Shown here in pieces: positions 36,279-47,000 of a DNA stretch of 64,000 nt; position 1 is the first letter of the stretch; each line of letters begins with the position of its first letter. The stretch is from Pseudomonadota bacterium (GTDB lineage Bacteria > Pseudomonadota > Gammaproteobacteria > Burkholderiales > Rhodocyclaceae): the NCBI GenBank assembly GCA_029776255.1, contig JAKOTN010000083.1, forward strand, positions 61,487-125,486. Direction: 5' to 3'. The translations under genes were made by a program, and so were the position numbers. Under the pieces are notes generated by a model. The model searched no databases. It saw nothing but the letters and a program-made list of their open reading frames with translations, and was not told the DNA's origin.

Positions 36279-37820
36279 ATGTCAATCCGCCCATCAAACG
36301 AATCCGCCCTTCATTCATCCGTCGCCCTGCCCGCCATCACACCGCAAGCGGTCTGGACCCACTTCGCCACCCTCTGCCGCTTTCCACGGCCATCGAAAAA
36401 CGAAGGCCCCTTGCGCGACCATCTGCGGCAATGGGCCATGGCGCGCGGCCTGATAACCGTCGTCGACGGCGCCGGCAACCTCATCGTCCGGAAAGCCGCC
36501 ACCCCGGGCCGCGAACGGGTGCCGACCGTGATCCTGCAAGCGCACCTGGACATGGTTTGCGAGAAAAACGACGGTGTGCCGCACGACTTCACGCGCGACC
36601 CGATCGAGCCGATCGTTCGCGACGGCTGGCTGACGGCGTCGGGCACCACCCTGGGCGCGGACAACGGCATCGGCGTGGCGTTGATTCTCGCCGTGCTGGC
36701 CGGCGACGCGCTGGCGCATGGCCCCATCGAGGCGCTATTGACCGTCGACGAAGAAGCCGGCATGGGTGGCGCGCGCGGGCTGGACGGCGGGCTGCTGACC
36801 GGGCGCCTGCTGCTTAATCTGGACACCGAGGAATGGGGCCAGTTCTATCTCGGCTGCGCCGGCGGCATGGATGTCGATGTCCGCCGCACCGGCACGCCAA
36901 CCGCGCCACCGGATCGATACACCGCCTGGCGGATCGATTTGCGCGGGTTGCGCGGTGGCCACTCCGGGGTCGACATCCATGAACAGCGCGGCAACGCCAT
37001 CAAGCTCCTGGTCCGCCTGCTCTGCGATCTGCGACGGCAGTTGCCGCTACGCTTGGCGACGCTGCGCGGCGGCAGTGCCCGCAACGCCTTGCCGCGAGAG
37101 GCGTTCGCGGTGGTCGCCGTTCCAGACACTCCAGATGCTCCAAACCGGCCAGACGTGCCTGACGCGCCCGGCGGTTCGCGCGACGCGTCGGCGACTCTCG
37201 TCGACCGGTTGGCCGACTGGCAAACCGTCTTGCGCCAGGAACTGGCCGGCATCGACGACGACGTGACGCTCGCCTGCGCGGCGACGACGGTCAGCGCGGT
37301 GATGAGCCGCGCGGAAGAGGCGATCTGGCTGGACTCGCTCCAGGCCGCTCCGCACGGCGTGCATCGCATGAGCCGCCGCCTGCCGGGGGTCGTCGAAACC
37401 TCCAACAATCTTGGCATCGTCGATTTGCGCCCGGATGGCGGCCACTGCAACTTCATGGTCCGTTCCTTGCGCGACAGCGGCAGTCAGGCGCTGGCAGCCG
37501 AGATCGCCAGCCTGTTCGCGCTTTCCGAAAGTCAGGTCGCCTGCTCCGGCCACTACCCGGGCTGGACACCGGCAGCGGACTCGCCGCTGCTGACCCTGTG
37601 CGAGCAGGTCTACCGACAACGTTTTGGCGAACAATCGACCCGGCAAGTGATCCATGCCGGCCTGGAATGCGGGTTGATCGCCGCCAAAATCCCCGGGCTG
37701 GACATCGTCTCCTTCGGGCCGACCATCCACGGCGCGCACGCGCCGGGTGAAGCGGTGGACATCGCTTCCGTCGATCGTTGCTGGCAACTCCTGCAAGCGA
37801 TACTCGCCGCCGTCGCTTGA
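36279..37820 (+). CDS. pepD: Aminoacyl-histidine dipeptidase PepD (peptidase M20)
   Basis: A 513-aa cytosolic zinc dipeptidase. Metal and catalytic residues are visible: His/Asp in QAHLDMVCEKN, Asp in TLGADNGIGVA, the Glu pair in TVDEEAGMGG, Asp in LNLDTEEWG, and the last His in GPTIHGAHAPGE. It hydrolyses Xaa-His dipeptides such as carnosine. An Asp/Pro-rich low-complexity insert (about 285-305, TPDAPNRPDVPDAPGG) is unusual. No clear ribosome site precedes ATG 36279. Convergent with the giant-adhesin locus, 11 bases apart. Confidence 0.94.
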   Translation: MSIRPSNESALHSSVALPAITPQAVWTHFATLCRFPRPSKNEGPLRDHLRQWAMARGLITVVDGAGNLIVRKAATPGRERVPTVILQAHLDMVCEKNDGVPHDFTRDPIEPIVRDGWLTASGTTLGADNGIGVALILAVLAGDALAHGPIEALLTVDEEAGMGGARGLDGGLLTGRLLLNLDTEEWGQFYLGCAGGMDVDVRRTGTPTAPPDRYTAWRIDLRGLRGGHSGVDIHEQRGNAIKLLVRLLCDLRRQLPLRLATLRGGSARNALPREAFAVVAVPDTPDAPNRPDVPDAPGGSRDASATLVDRLADWQTVLRQELAGIDDDVTLACAATTVSAVMSRAEEAIWLDSLQAAPHGVHRMSRRLPGVVETSNNLGIVDLRPDGGHCNFMVRSLRDSGSQALAAEIASLFALSESQVACSGHYPGWTPAADSPLLTLCEQVYRQRFGEQSTRQVIHAGLECGLIAAKIPGLDIVSFGPTIHGAHAPGEAVDIASVDRCWQLLQAILAAVA

Positions 37821-37831
37821 ACGCCCGGCGG

Positions 37832-39967
37832 TCAGAAACCGCTTTCCCGGACCAGAACCGCCAGCAGTGGCCGCAACCCGTGCTGCCACAGACTTTGCGG
37901 CGCGGCCTCGATGCGGCCGTGGCGAATCGCCTCGCGACCGCTTGCCGCCGAAGCCGAAGTCGCATCCAGAACGACGCCGATCCGGTACAACGCGTCGCTG
38001 GCCACGTCGCGGTCACGCTCTCGATGGGTGGGCACCGGACCGCCGCTCCGCGCGTCGAGCATGGCGTGCGGCAAGGTGGTCACGCGTGCCGGATCGATGG
38101 CCGCGACGCGTCCCGTCAGCGGCGCCGCCGCCTCCGCGGCATCGTAAAGCCGCACCGACTGCCCAAGGGCAATCCGCGCCAGATCCTGCTCGGCGACGAG
38201 CAATTCGGCGCGCCACACACTGGCGTCAACCACCCGCGCCAACAGCAAATGGCTATTGACCCAGGTGCCCGGTCGCAGACCATCGGCCAGATCGCGGACC
38301 GTACCGGCGAAGGGCGCGCTCAGCAGCAAGCGCTCGGCGGCTCGCGTCTGTGCCCGTGCCTGCTCCGACAACTCGCGCGCCTGTTGCATGGCCTTGGCCG
38401 CCTGTGCCTCGCCGCGCTGGTTGATCACCGGCAAACCGGATGCCTGTCTGGCATACGCCTGCGCCAGGATGGTGGTGCGTCGTGCTTCATCGTCGAGTTC
38501 GGGGGCCGCCAATTCGAACAGCGCCTGACCGGCGACCACGGTCTGTCCCTCGGACACGTGAACCGCCGTCAAACGCGCCGCCTGCGGACTGTAGAGCGCG
38601 CGCTGAGTGGCTGGAAAGATCCAGCCCGGGGCATGCACCGCCGTCGACCAGGGCCAGAACAACAAAATCGCGCCGCCAACCAGCAGCAACGGATAAGCCA
38701 GTTTTCGGCGTTTGGAGAGGTGCCGCCGCAAGGCCGGCCACTCGCGCAATTCGCGCCAGATCGGCAAGACGATGAACCAGGCCAGTTCGACCGCGAAGAG
38801 AAAAATACCCAGCGCCTTGAAAAAGAAATGGTAAACCGCCAAGGCGATGCCGAAGAAGACCCCCAGCCGATACAACCAGGTCACCGCGGAAAACAGCGCC
38901 AGCAAGCGCGCTTTCCACAACGGCAGGGGCTCGGCATCCGATGCGACGATCCCGAACAGCAGACGCCGCAAGCGCAAACGCGCCAGCGCCGCGCTGCGCT
39001 CGTGCAGATTGGGCATGTCGAGCGCATCGGCAAGAATGAAATATCCGTCGAAACGCATGAACGGACTGATGTTGACGAGGAAGGACAATACCCAACTGGT
39101 GGTGGCCAGGAAGAACACCGCGGCTCGCAACTGACCGTCCGGCAGCAGCGCCCAGGCCAGCGTCGCCCAGGCGGCGAGAATCAACTCGGCGACGATGCCG
39201 GCTGCGGCGATGCGCAGGCGGTCACGGTGTTCGATCACCTTCCAGCTCTCGCCGGTGTCCGTGTAGAGCATCGGCGCAAGCACCACCAGCGCGATCCCCA
39301 TGTGCGCCACCCGCACGCCGTGACGGGTCGCGGTTACCGCGTGCGCCAGCTCGTGCAGGGATTTGGCGATGGACAGCGCCAGCAGATAGCCGAGAAAACC
39401 GGGTGCGCTCAAGGAATCGTTGGCCCGCGCCAAGACGATGTCCCATTGCCGCATCGCCAGCAATCCACCGAGACCGCCCACCAAAACGGTAAGCAGCAGG
39501 AAAGACGGGCTGTACAACCAATGGGTCATCGCCGTCAGCCGCCGCAGGAGGCGTCCCGGCCGCAGCAAGGGTAGGCGAATGAACAGGTAATGATGGAGAA
39601 GGCGTCGCAGTGGAGCGCCGCGTCGGCTGACCGCGCGTTCGGCCAAGGCGGAAGCGGCCTGACCAGTCGGTGGCAGCACCAGCTCGTTTTGCCGCAGAAA
39701 GCGAATCAGGGCGTCGACATCCTCGACACTGGCCGCCAGCGTCGTTTCCGCGGCCACCGCGTCGGCAATCGCCGCCGCCGTCGCCAGCGGCCAGCGCAGC
39801 AAAAGCTCGAACTCCAGCCAGCCGATGCGGAAGAACCGGTTTCGCACCGGGTCCAGCACCTGCCAGCTTGGCGAACCGTCGGCCTGTGGCGTCGCCGGCA
39901 GCAGCCGCAATTCCTCCCGCAACGGCGGCACCGCCAGGGCGGGATTCGCCACGTTCAGCATCCGCAC
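37832..39967 (-). CDS. PqqD-like / M50-like membrane protein / HlyD fusion
   Basis: A 711-aa inner-membrane protein, last gene of the giant-adhesin locus. N-terminal part (about 35-105; DPVRNRFFRIGWLEFELLL ... LIRFLRQNELVL) resembles a PqqD-type peptide-binding domain. Then a multi-helix core (about 165-460) with the M50 zinc motif KSLHELAHAVTATRHG and FMRFDGYFILAD. Last a HlyD-type adaptor part (about 470-690; AARLTAVHVSEGQTVVAGQALFEL split here: AVHVSEGQTV, LLSAPFAGTVRDL). It may be a protein-processing or substrate-docking unit for export. Its ATG overlaps the upstream gene by 13 bases. Confidence 0.78.
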   Translation of the reverse strand: MRMLNVANPALAVPPLREELRLLPATPQADGSPSWQVLDPVRNRFFRIGWLEFELLLRWPLATAAAIADAVAAETTLAASVEDVDALIRFLRQNELVLPPTGQAASALAERAVSRRGAPLRRLLHHYLFIRLPLLRPGRLLRRLTAMTHWLYSPSFLLLTVLVGGLGGLLAMRQWDIVLARANDSLSAPGFLGYLLALSIAKSLHELAHAVTATRHGVRVAHMGIALVVLAPMLYTDTGESWKVIEHRDRLRIAAAGIVAELILAAWATLAWALLPDGQLRAAVFFLATTSWVLSFLVNISPFMRFDGYFILADALDMPNLHERSAALARLRLRRLLFGIVASDAEPLPLWKARLLALFSAVTWLYRLGVFFGIALAVYHFFFKALGIFLFAVELAWFIVLPIWRELREWPALRRHLSKRRKLAYPLLLVGGAILLFWPWSTAVHAPGWIFPATQRALYSPQAARLTAVHVSEGQTVVAGQALFELAAPELDDEARRTTILAQAYARQASGLPVINQRGEAQAAKAMQQARELSEQARAQTRAAERLLLSAPFAGTVRDLADGLRPGTWVNSHLLLARVVDASVWRAELLVAEQDLARIALGQSVRLYDAAEAAAPLTGRVAAIDPARVTTLPHAMLDARSGGPVPTHRERDRDVASDALYRIGVVLDATSASAASGREAIRHGRIEAAPQSLWQHGLRPLLAVLVRESGF

Positions 39968-41313
39968 CAGCCGCGCAGACTGGCCAGCGGCCGGCGCAGC
40001 AGCAGATAGATCAATGGTCGCCGCTCGCCGTGAATCTTGGCCGTTCCCTTCAAGCCGATTCGCGCGCCTTCCGTGGTTTCCAGTCTGGCCTTGATGCGAT
40101 AGCTGATCACGCCGTCCGGCCCGGCCTGCGCCGAGAAACTGGTCTCGGTCAGCGTCGCGGCCAGTGACTGCAACGGCGCGACATGCAGATAGACGCGCAC
40201 TTCGGCGTCGGTCTGCAAATTGATGGCGTCCGCCACCGGCACCCAGACGGTGACATTCATCTCTTCGGGGTTGGCCAGCAAACCGATGCGTTCGCCGGTT
40301 TGCAAAGGTTTGCCGGCCCAGTCGAGCTGATCGCCGTAAATGAAAACACCGTCGGCCGGCGCGCGGACCTGCAGCCGTTCGGCCTGTCGCGCCGTGCTGT
40401 CGAGTTCGGCTCGTTTTTCATTGACCTTGCCACGCAAAACGCTCAAGGCCATCCGGCTTTCGTGCGCTTCGTCGAATGCCTGTTGTTCGGCCTGCAACAG
40501 ATCGGCGCCGCTGGTACGCGCCGCCTCCTCGAGCACCTGCCGACGATTGACCAATAGCGTGTCGTCGAATTCGACCAGCACGTCGCCGGTTTTCACCGGC
40601 GCGCCCGGCGCCACCGGAATCCGCTTGACGACGCCGTCCATCGGCGCGGCGACCACCTGCGGTCGACTGGCGGTGATCTCGGCCGGCGCCAGTACCGACA
40701 GGCGCACCGGCATCAGGCATGACAGCAGGAAAATGCCGCCACCGAGCAACAGTTGGCGACGCGACGGACGCCAGTTCCGCCAGCGCCCTTGCGAACGCAG
40801 CCACGCCCACAACGCGTGTCCGTAGACCGTTTGCAATTCCGCCAGCCATGCCGCCGGATCGGACGGCGGCGGTGGCCAGGACCATGGATCGTCGCGTGCC
40901 AGCAACCACCAGGCGAGAACCTCGCCATCGGGGCCGGCCAACGGCAGGACCAGAACACCGGCCGGCAACCATTCCTGCCAGTCGGCCCGCAGTTCGGCCG
41001 GAACGTCGTCGACGTCGATGGCGCCGGCAGATCGCCCATCCTGCCAGGCGATCAGCGCTTCGAGCCACAACTGATAAGGGCTAGTCTCCTCGATCGCGCT
41101 CAGGCCGGAATGGCAGTGCAAGCGCCAGCGACCGCGCACGTCGCGTCGAAAAATCATCGCCTGCCGAAAAGGCAGCAGACCGCGACTGTCGTTGCAGATC
41201 AGGAATTGCAATTCGGAGAGGGTAGCGGCGGCGCGCGCTCCCGCCGCCAGTCCAAGATAGATCTGCAACGGCGTCGCCGGCGCGGCGGCGACGCCGGGCG
41301 CCGGCGAATTCAC
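39955..41313 (-). CDS. HlyD-type adaptor with N-terminal GAF-like domain
   Basis: A 452-aa protein. The first roughly 210 residues (ELQFLICNDSRGLLPFRQAMIF ... LVLPLAGPDGEVLAWWLLARD) look like a GAF-type cytoplasmic domain. One membrane helix follows (LLLGGGIFLLSCLMPV), then a HlyD adaptor (VVAAPMDGVVKRIPVAPGAPV, a helical hairpin, LQVRAPADGVFIYGD). I chose GTG at 41313, whose GTGA overlaps the previous stop; the track start at 41514 runs into the neighbour. The GAF part facing the cytoplasm may sense a ligand or bind the substrate before export. Confidence 0.78.
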   Translation of the reverse strand: MNSPAPGVAAAPATPLQIYLGLAAGARAAATLSELQFLICNDSRGLLPFRQAMIFRRDVRGRWRLHCHSGLSAIEETSPYQLWLEALIAWQDGRSAGAIDVDDVPAELRADWQEWLPAGVLVLPLAGPDGEVLAWWLLARDDPWSWPPPPSDPAAWLAELQTVYGHALWAWLRSQGRWRNWRPSRRQLLLGGGIFLLSCLMPVRLSVLAPAEITASRPQVVAAPMDGVVKRIPVAPGAPVKTGDVLVEFDDTLLVNRRQVLEEAARTSGADLLQAEQQAFDEAHESRMALSVLRGKVNEKRAELDSTARQAERLQVRAPADGVFIYGDQLDWAGKPLQTGERIGLLANPEEMNVTVWVPVADAINLQTDAEVRVYLHVAPLQSLAATLTETSFSAQAGPDGVISYRIKARLETTEGARIGLKGTAKIHGERRPLIYLLLRRPLASLRGWCGC

Positions 41314-42143
41314 TTCGGTTTGGGGAAAACCGCCGGTCCGCTCATCCCGGGCAGCAAGTCGGGATCCTTGCCGAGCAGTTGCGCTTCCACGACGACGGTC
41401 TGGCTGACCGGATCGACCCGACTGTTGATCTGCTTGACCTGCACGGCATAGCGCCGACCGGTTTCCTCGACATCGATGTCGAAACGGCCGCCCGCCTTCA
41501 GCCACGACAGCCACAGCGACGGGACATTGACGCGCACCCGCGGCGGGGTGTCGGAAACGATATCGAGCAGCGGCGCACCGGCGTTAACGCCCTGGAACGG
41601 CTTGGCATGCCATTTCGCCACCCATCCGGAAAAAGGCGCCACGACCCGGCATTGCGCCAACTGCGCATTGGCGACGCCGACTTGCGCCCGCGCCTTGGTC
41701 ACCGCCGCCGCCAGCTCGACCTCCAGTTCCGACACCGATTCCAGCCCTTGCAAACGGATTTTACCGTCGTGCGCCAGCCGGGCGCTTTCAAGCTCGGCGA
41801 CGGCCATCTCACGCCGCGCCTGGGCTTCGCCGCATTCGAAACGGGCGATCACCTGGCCTTTCCTGACTCGCTCGCCGGGACGGGGTTCCAAACCGGTCAA
41901 GCGCCCGGACATGCTGGCGGCGAGAGTGGTTTCACGATCCGGAATCAGCAAGGCACGGACAGGTGCGTCGGCGGACACCGGCGGCACGACAGCCGGTGCG
42001 GACGCGTTGGCAACCGGCGCCGGTGCCGCGGCCGCCGGCGCGCCGACGGCTGGAGGGGCGGTGAAATCGAGCGCCGCCCCCAGAAGAAGCGCCGGTACTG
42101 CCGCCAGCCGTGCGATCGCCATTCCCGATTTGCCGAAGCTCAT
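41310..42143 (-). CDS. HlyD/RND-type periplasmic adaptor
   Basis: A 277-aa adaptor with a signal-like N-terminus (MAIARLAAVPALLLGAAL), an Ala/Pro-rich linker, a lipoyl half-motif (MSGRLTGLEPRPGERVRKGQ), a short hairpin (about 120-165) and VVAPFSGWVAKWHAKPFQGV. Second adaptor of the locus, fully periplasmic by prediction. Start overlaps the TolC stop by 4 bases and the stop overlaps the next GTG, so it is translated in step with both. It probably joins the outer-membrane TolC protein to the inner-membrane partners. Confidence 0.85.
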   Translation of the reverse strand: MSFGKSGMAIARLAAVPALLLGAALDFTAPPAVGAPAAAAPAPVANASAPAVVPPVSADAPVRALLIPDRETTLAASMSGRLTGLEPRPGERVRKGQVIARFECGEAQARREMAVAELESARLAHDGKIRLQGLESVSELEVELAAAVTKARAQVGVANAQLAQCRVVAPFSGWVAKWHAKPFQGVNAGAPLLDIVSDTPPRVRVNVPSLWLSWLKAGGRFDIDVEETGRRYAVQVKQINSRVDPVSQTVVVEAQLLGKDPDLLPGMSGPAVFPKPK

Positions 42144-44026
42144 CGCGCAACCGCCGTCGTCTCGATTTTCGGGACGAGATGCTCACGCAGGAAACCCACT
42201 TGCGACAAGGCCGCGGCTTCGGCAAAGGCTTGCACCGACCGTTGTGGCAAGTCAGGCGTCAGCACCGTGCCGTACTTGCGGGTACCGCGCACCTTGCCGG
42301 TAGCGTCGATCAACGTCATCAGCCACTCGCACCGTTCGACACCATTGACCACCGGACCACGCTTGAGGGTCATGCGGAACGTGGCGTTTTTTCCCGCCTC
42401 GCCGACAACCGGCAACTGGTTGCGACGCAAGCGTTCGCTGACACCTTCAACCAGGGTCCGCTTCGAAAGATGCGCCGGCAACGCTTCGATCTCGAGATGA
42501 AATTGTTGTGGCGGCGCGACGACGCCGCGGTCTACCTGAAACACTTCCCGGTCGCCAGCGGCCAGGCTGGCCTGTAGTTGCTTGGCCACTTCGTCCAGAT
42601 CGACACTGGCCAGCTCGTCCGGCAACACGTTCTGGCCGACCGAGTTGAGGATGCGGCCGAGCGCGGTTTGCGCGTTGGCATACGCACCATAACGCTGGAA
42701 CTGGGTCACCAGCGCGCGTGCCTCGGTACGCACCGCCTCCAGTTCGCTTTCGACACGCGTGCTGGCCGCCGCCTGACTGATTTGCGCCAGACGCTGGTCG
42801 ACACGCGCGGATTCGTCGGTTTGCCGGTAGTCGAGCAACGCCAGCTTGTAACGTTCGATCGCCACACGAACTTGCGTGATCACCGCCATCGACAGCGCCA
42901 GACGACGCGCTTCGGCGGCTTGCTGGCGCGCCTCTTGCGTCTGCTTGACCGTCGGGTAACCGAGCAGTTTCATCACGTTCCACGAAAGGCGCACGCTGCC
43001 GTCGTACCAACTGTCGTTATAGAGATGCCGGTTGCTGTCACTCCGGTACCCGACCATGAAATCGATGCCTGGCAACAGCGAGATCAGTTGCCGCCTGGCC
43101 TCGTAACCGTCGATGCGCGCCTTGTAGTCTTCCTCGCGCAGTTCGGGACGATTCTCGAGGGCACGGATTTCGAGCTCATCGACCCGCTCGGGCACCGGCG
43201 GCAGCAAATCCTCCGGCGCGTCGGCCAGTTCGAACGGCGTCCCCGGCGGGATGTTCATCAGCGCCGCCAATTCGTGACGGGCGAATTCCAGTTCCTGCCG
43301 TTTGAGAGTAATCAGGGTCAGCGAATCGAGCAGAGCACGCTGGTAGGCCAGTGCCTGCGCGGGCGGCAGAACGCCGCTGGCCTCGGCCTGGCGAGATTGC
43401 TCGAGCGCCCGCTCTATCCGCCGGTTCAAGCGATCGAATTGCGTCAGCAAGCGCTGCGCGCCCAAGGCCCGCCAGTACGAATTGCGCATGTCCTGAACGA
43501 TGTTCTGCCGCACCTTGCGCCGTCGCTCCTCGGCGATGTTGTATTCGTCGCCGGCTTGTCTGGCGCGGTAGTAGCTCAATCCGAAGTCGAGAACGTTCCA
43601 GCTCAGCTCGGCACCGCGCAAATTGTGACGCCTTTCTTCCGAGGTCGACGGACTGAGCGTTTCCTGGCCGGTCAGGATACTGACGCTGGTGCCGCCGGAG
43701 TCGTTGTTCCGCCAGTTGTAACCGGCGGAGGCGGTCAGTCGCGGCAAGAGATCGAAGGCACTGCTATCGGACAAGCCGCGCGACAGGGCGCTTTCCATCA
43801 ATTTCAGGCGATAGTCGAGGTTGTACGTCAGCGCGCGGGCAACGGCGTCGTGAAAAGTGAACGGTTTGACGATCGGCGCCTGATCCTTGTACATCTCCTG
43901 CCGGTCCCGTGCCACGCGCTGGGCAATCTCGTCGCGGCTGAAAGGTTCCGGCGTGACGCTCGCACAAGCGGCCAGCAGAGAAAGGCTCAGCATGCTCAGT
44001 AAATGACGTTTCATTGGTATCTTCAT
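42140..44026 (-). CDS. TolC-family outer-membrane lipoprotein
   Basis: A 628-aa outer-membrane efflux protein. It has a lipobox (LSLLAACAS), two OEP repeats with long helices (about 60-250 and 280-460, e.g. ALTYNLDYRLKLMESALS), and an extra C-terminal domain (about 500-628) not found in plain TolC. It would form the exit duct for the giant protein encoded just 9 bases upstream. The start could be 44026 or the next Met at 44014. The extra domain is of unknown role. Confidence 0.88.
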   Translation of the reverse strand: MKIPMKRHLLSMLSLSLLAACASVTPEPFSRDEIAQRVARDRQEMYKDQAPIVKPFTFHDAVARALTYNLDYRLKLMESALSRGLSDSSAFDLLPRLTASAGYNWRNNDSGGTSVSILTGQETLSPSTSEERRHNLRGAELSWNVLDFGLSYYRARQAGDEYNIAEERRRKVRQNIVQDMRNSYWRALGAQRLLTQFDRLNRRIERALEQSRQAEASGVLPPAQALAYQRALLDSLTLITLKRQELEFARHELAALMNIPPGTPFELADAPEDLLPPVPERVDELEIRALENRPELREEDYKARIDGYEARRQLISLLPGIDFMVGYRSDSNRHLYNDSWYDGSVRLSWNVMKLLGYPTVKQTQEARQQAAEARRLALSMAVITQVRVAIERYKLALLDYRQTDESARVDQRLAQISQAAASTRVESELEAVRTEARALVTQFQRYGAYANAQTALGRILNSVGQNVLPDELASVDLDEVAKQLQASLAAGDREVFQVDRGVVAPPQQFHLEIEALPAHLSKRTLVEGVSERLRRNQLPVVGEAGKNATFRMTLKRGPVVNGVERCEWLMTLIDATGKVRGTRKYGTVLTPDLPQRSVQAFAEAAALSQVGFLREHLVPKIETTAVAR

Positions 44027-44035
44027 TCCGCTAGG

Positions 44036-47000
44036 TCAAGTGTCAAGGGGCAAGGTCGACGCGATCCGCCGACGCTGGTGCTGAGTGTGTCGCAATTGTT
44101 CGCTGAAGGACGCGGCAACGGGGCGCGGCGTCTCATCGGGCAAAATGACGGGCGATACCGCATGTTCCAGCGACGGCAAGGCGTCATCGTTGACGAGCGC
44201 CTGCCCATCGACCGGCGGCGCTTGTGAATCGTCCGCCACCGTTTGACGACCCATGTGGTGTGGCGAGAACGGTGAAAAATCGTCGTTCAAGCTTTCAGCG
44301 TCGCTGGCCATCAAATCGTTGAGCGCCAACCCCTGCCGGTTGATTTCGGAAACCAACTCCCGAGAATAAGCCACGCCCTGGTCGAGAACGAATTGCGTTG
44401 GCGTCATCCGCTCGTAGCGCTGCAACAAGGAGGACTGCGTTTCTCCAAGATCGCCAACCGTCTGTAGATCCAGTATTTTGGCGACACCTTCCACCAGCGA
44501 ACTGGCCGAATGATCGACTTGACGCAGGACGAACTCCGCCGGTACGAACGGTTGCGCGATGGGGTCCGCGCGCGGCTCGATCGGCGCCGATGGGGCGCGG
44601 ATTGGCGTATTCGTCGCACTGTCCCAGGTGGGCGGCGGCGGCGAAATATCCGGCGGCAACACCTCAAGCGATAGCGTGCCGGTAGCGGTCAGACCGGTGC
44701 TGTCGCGCACCGTGTAGGTAATCGGTGGAACGCTGCCGTGCCAGTTGGCGGCTGGCAGGAAGGTGTAGCCGCCATCCGCCAGAACGGTCAGCGTGCCGAC
44801 ACCGGGGATCGTTGTGCTACCGCCCGCGGCGCCGGGAGACACCGGCACGACGACACCGTTGACCACGAACTGGCTGACCGTCAGGCTGTCGCCGGCATCC
44901 GGATCGCTGTCGTTATCCAGGACGTTGCCGGTTTGGTGCGTGCCCGGCGAGGCGCTGTTGTGGTCGGGCTTGGCGATCGGCGAATCGTCGGCACCGATCA
45001 CCGTGACGAAAATTCTCGCCGAAACAGTGGCGCCATCGGCATCGACCAGCGTGTAAACATAGCTGGTCTGCCGTGTCTGGCCGGCGACGAGATCGTCGAA
45101 ATCGCCGTGCGGATCGAAGCTGACCTGGCCATCGGCGGCAATGCTGAACAAGCCGCCGTGACTGCCGGGAACCACCGTGGCGACGAACGCATGTAGCGCG
45201 TCGCCATCGGGGTCGCTATCGGCGACGGCATCGGTCAAGGCATTGCCGACGACGCGCGGTCCGCCGACACTGCCAGTCACATAGGCATTGTCGGTTGCCG
45301 ACGGCGGCGGATTGCTCGCTGTCCAGGTGAAATTCAGGCTGATTTGCTGGCCGTGACCGTCGGTCGCCGTGATGACGACGCTGTACACACCGTTGTGCCC
45401 GGGGCCGCCGGTGCTCGCCGAACTGTCGAGAGTGCCGCGGATCACGCCGTTGCCGTCGATATGCAAGCCCGGCGGCAGACCGCTGGCGGTGTATGTCAGC
45501 GTGTCGCCGAGATCGGCATCGGCGAAGTGTCCGCTGACGTCGAGCGGCGCGACCGTCGAACCGTCGTTGTTGTGCCGAGCGGGCAGCGCGCCGACCGTTG
45601 TCGGCGCGTCATTCGTTCCGTCGATGGTAATGGTCAGCGTGCTGCTGGCAAATCCGCCGTGACCGTCGCTGATGGTGTAAGTGAAAGATTCTTTGATCGA
45701 TTGGCCGGCCGCCAGTGCCTGCACGACCGGATTGTCGTTGTCTGGCGTGTAAACCAGGCGACCGTCCTCGGCAACGCGCAGTTGACCGTACAGGCCGGCA
45801 AGCGGTGCGCCCGGTGTCGAGCCGCCGCCAACACCGCCGGCAAGGCCATTGGCATTGCTGAAGGCGATGACGGTCAGCGAATCGCCATCGACGTCGCTGT
45901 CCTGTCCGGTGACCGCGGGAGTGAGATCGCCATTCACTGCGGGTCCGTCTTCCCGCGCGCTCAGATTGTCGGCCACGGCGGTCGGCCAGTCGTTCTGGCC
46001 GTTGATGACGATCGTCAGCGTCGTCGTGGCGCTGCCGCCCTGCCCGTCGGAAACCGTGTACTGGAACACTTCACTCAGCGTCTGTCCGGGCTTCAGCGCC
46101 TGTACCGCCGGATTGGCGTTGTCGAGCACATAACTGTAAGTGCCGTCCGCATTCAACGTCAGGCGACCGTAACCGCCGGCGGTCGCGCCGCCAACCGTTC
46201 CACTGCCGCCGTTGATCGCCGATACCCGCAGGGTGCTGCCGGCGTCAGGGTCGGCGTCGTTTATCAGGACGTTGCCTGTCGCCGGCACGGCGGAGTCCTC
46301 GCTGATCGCGTCGCTATCGGCGCGTGCTTGCGGCTGATCGTTGACCCCGGAAATAACAATGGTAATCGTCGCATCGACGAAGCTGCCGCGACCGTCGGAG
46401 GTGGTGTAAACAAAGCTGTCGGTCACCGTTTCACCGGCTTTCAGCTTTTGGACCGCGGCGCTTGCGTTGTCGAGCGCGTAACTGTAGCTGCCGTCGGCGT
46501 TCAGAGTCAGACGCCCGTAGAGACCGTCAAACGGATGTCCGACGCTACCGCCACTGCCGTCGGGCCGCATGATATCGGTGATCGTCAGCGCGTCGCCGTT
46601 CGGATCGCTGTCCTGTGCCGCCGTATCGGTGCCGCTGCCGCCGCCGCCGTTGGTCCATTGACCGCTCAGGACATTGCCGGTGGCGGTACCCTGCTCCTCG
46701 GCGATGGTATTGACGTCGTTCCCGGCGTAGGGCTGATCGTTGGTGCCGTGAATGGTGAAAGTGATCGTCGCGGTGCTCGTGCCGCCATGCCCGTCGCTGA
46801 TGGTGTACGTGTAGGTTTCGGTCAACGTTTGACCGCGCTGGAGGGTCAGGACGCTGGCCTTGCCCTGGTCGACGGCATACGAGAAGGTGCCATCGGCGTT
46901 CAGCGTCAAACTGCCGTAATTACCGGCGGTGCTGCCGCCGACCGTGCCGCTGCCGCCATTGATCGCCGACACGACCAGGGGGGTGCCGCTATCGGGATCG

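Noticed and set aside
37821-37831. Shared terminator between pepD and the adhesin locus
   Set aside because: The genes converge with only 11 bases between them and no hairpin is visible in that space.
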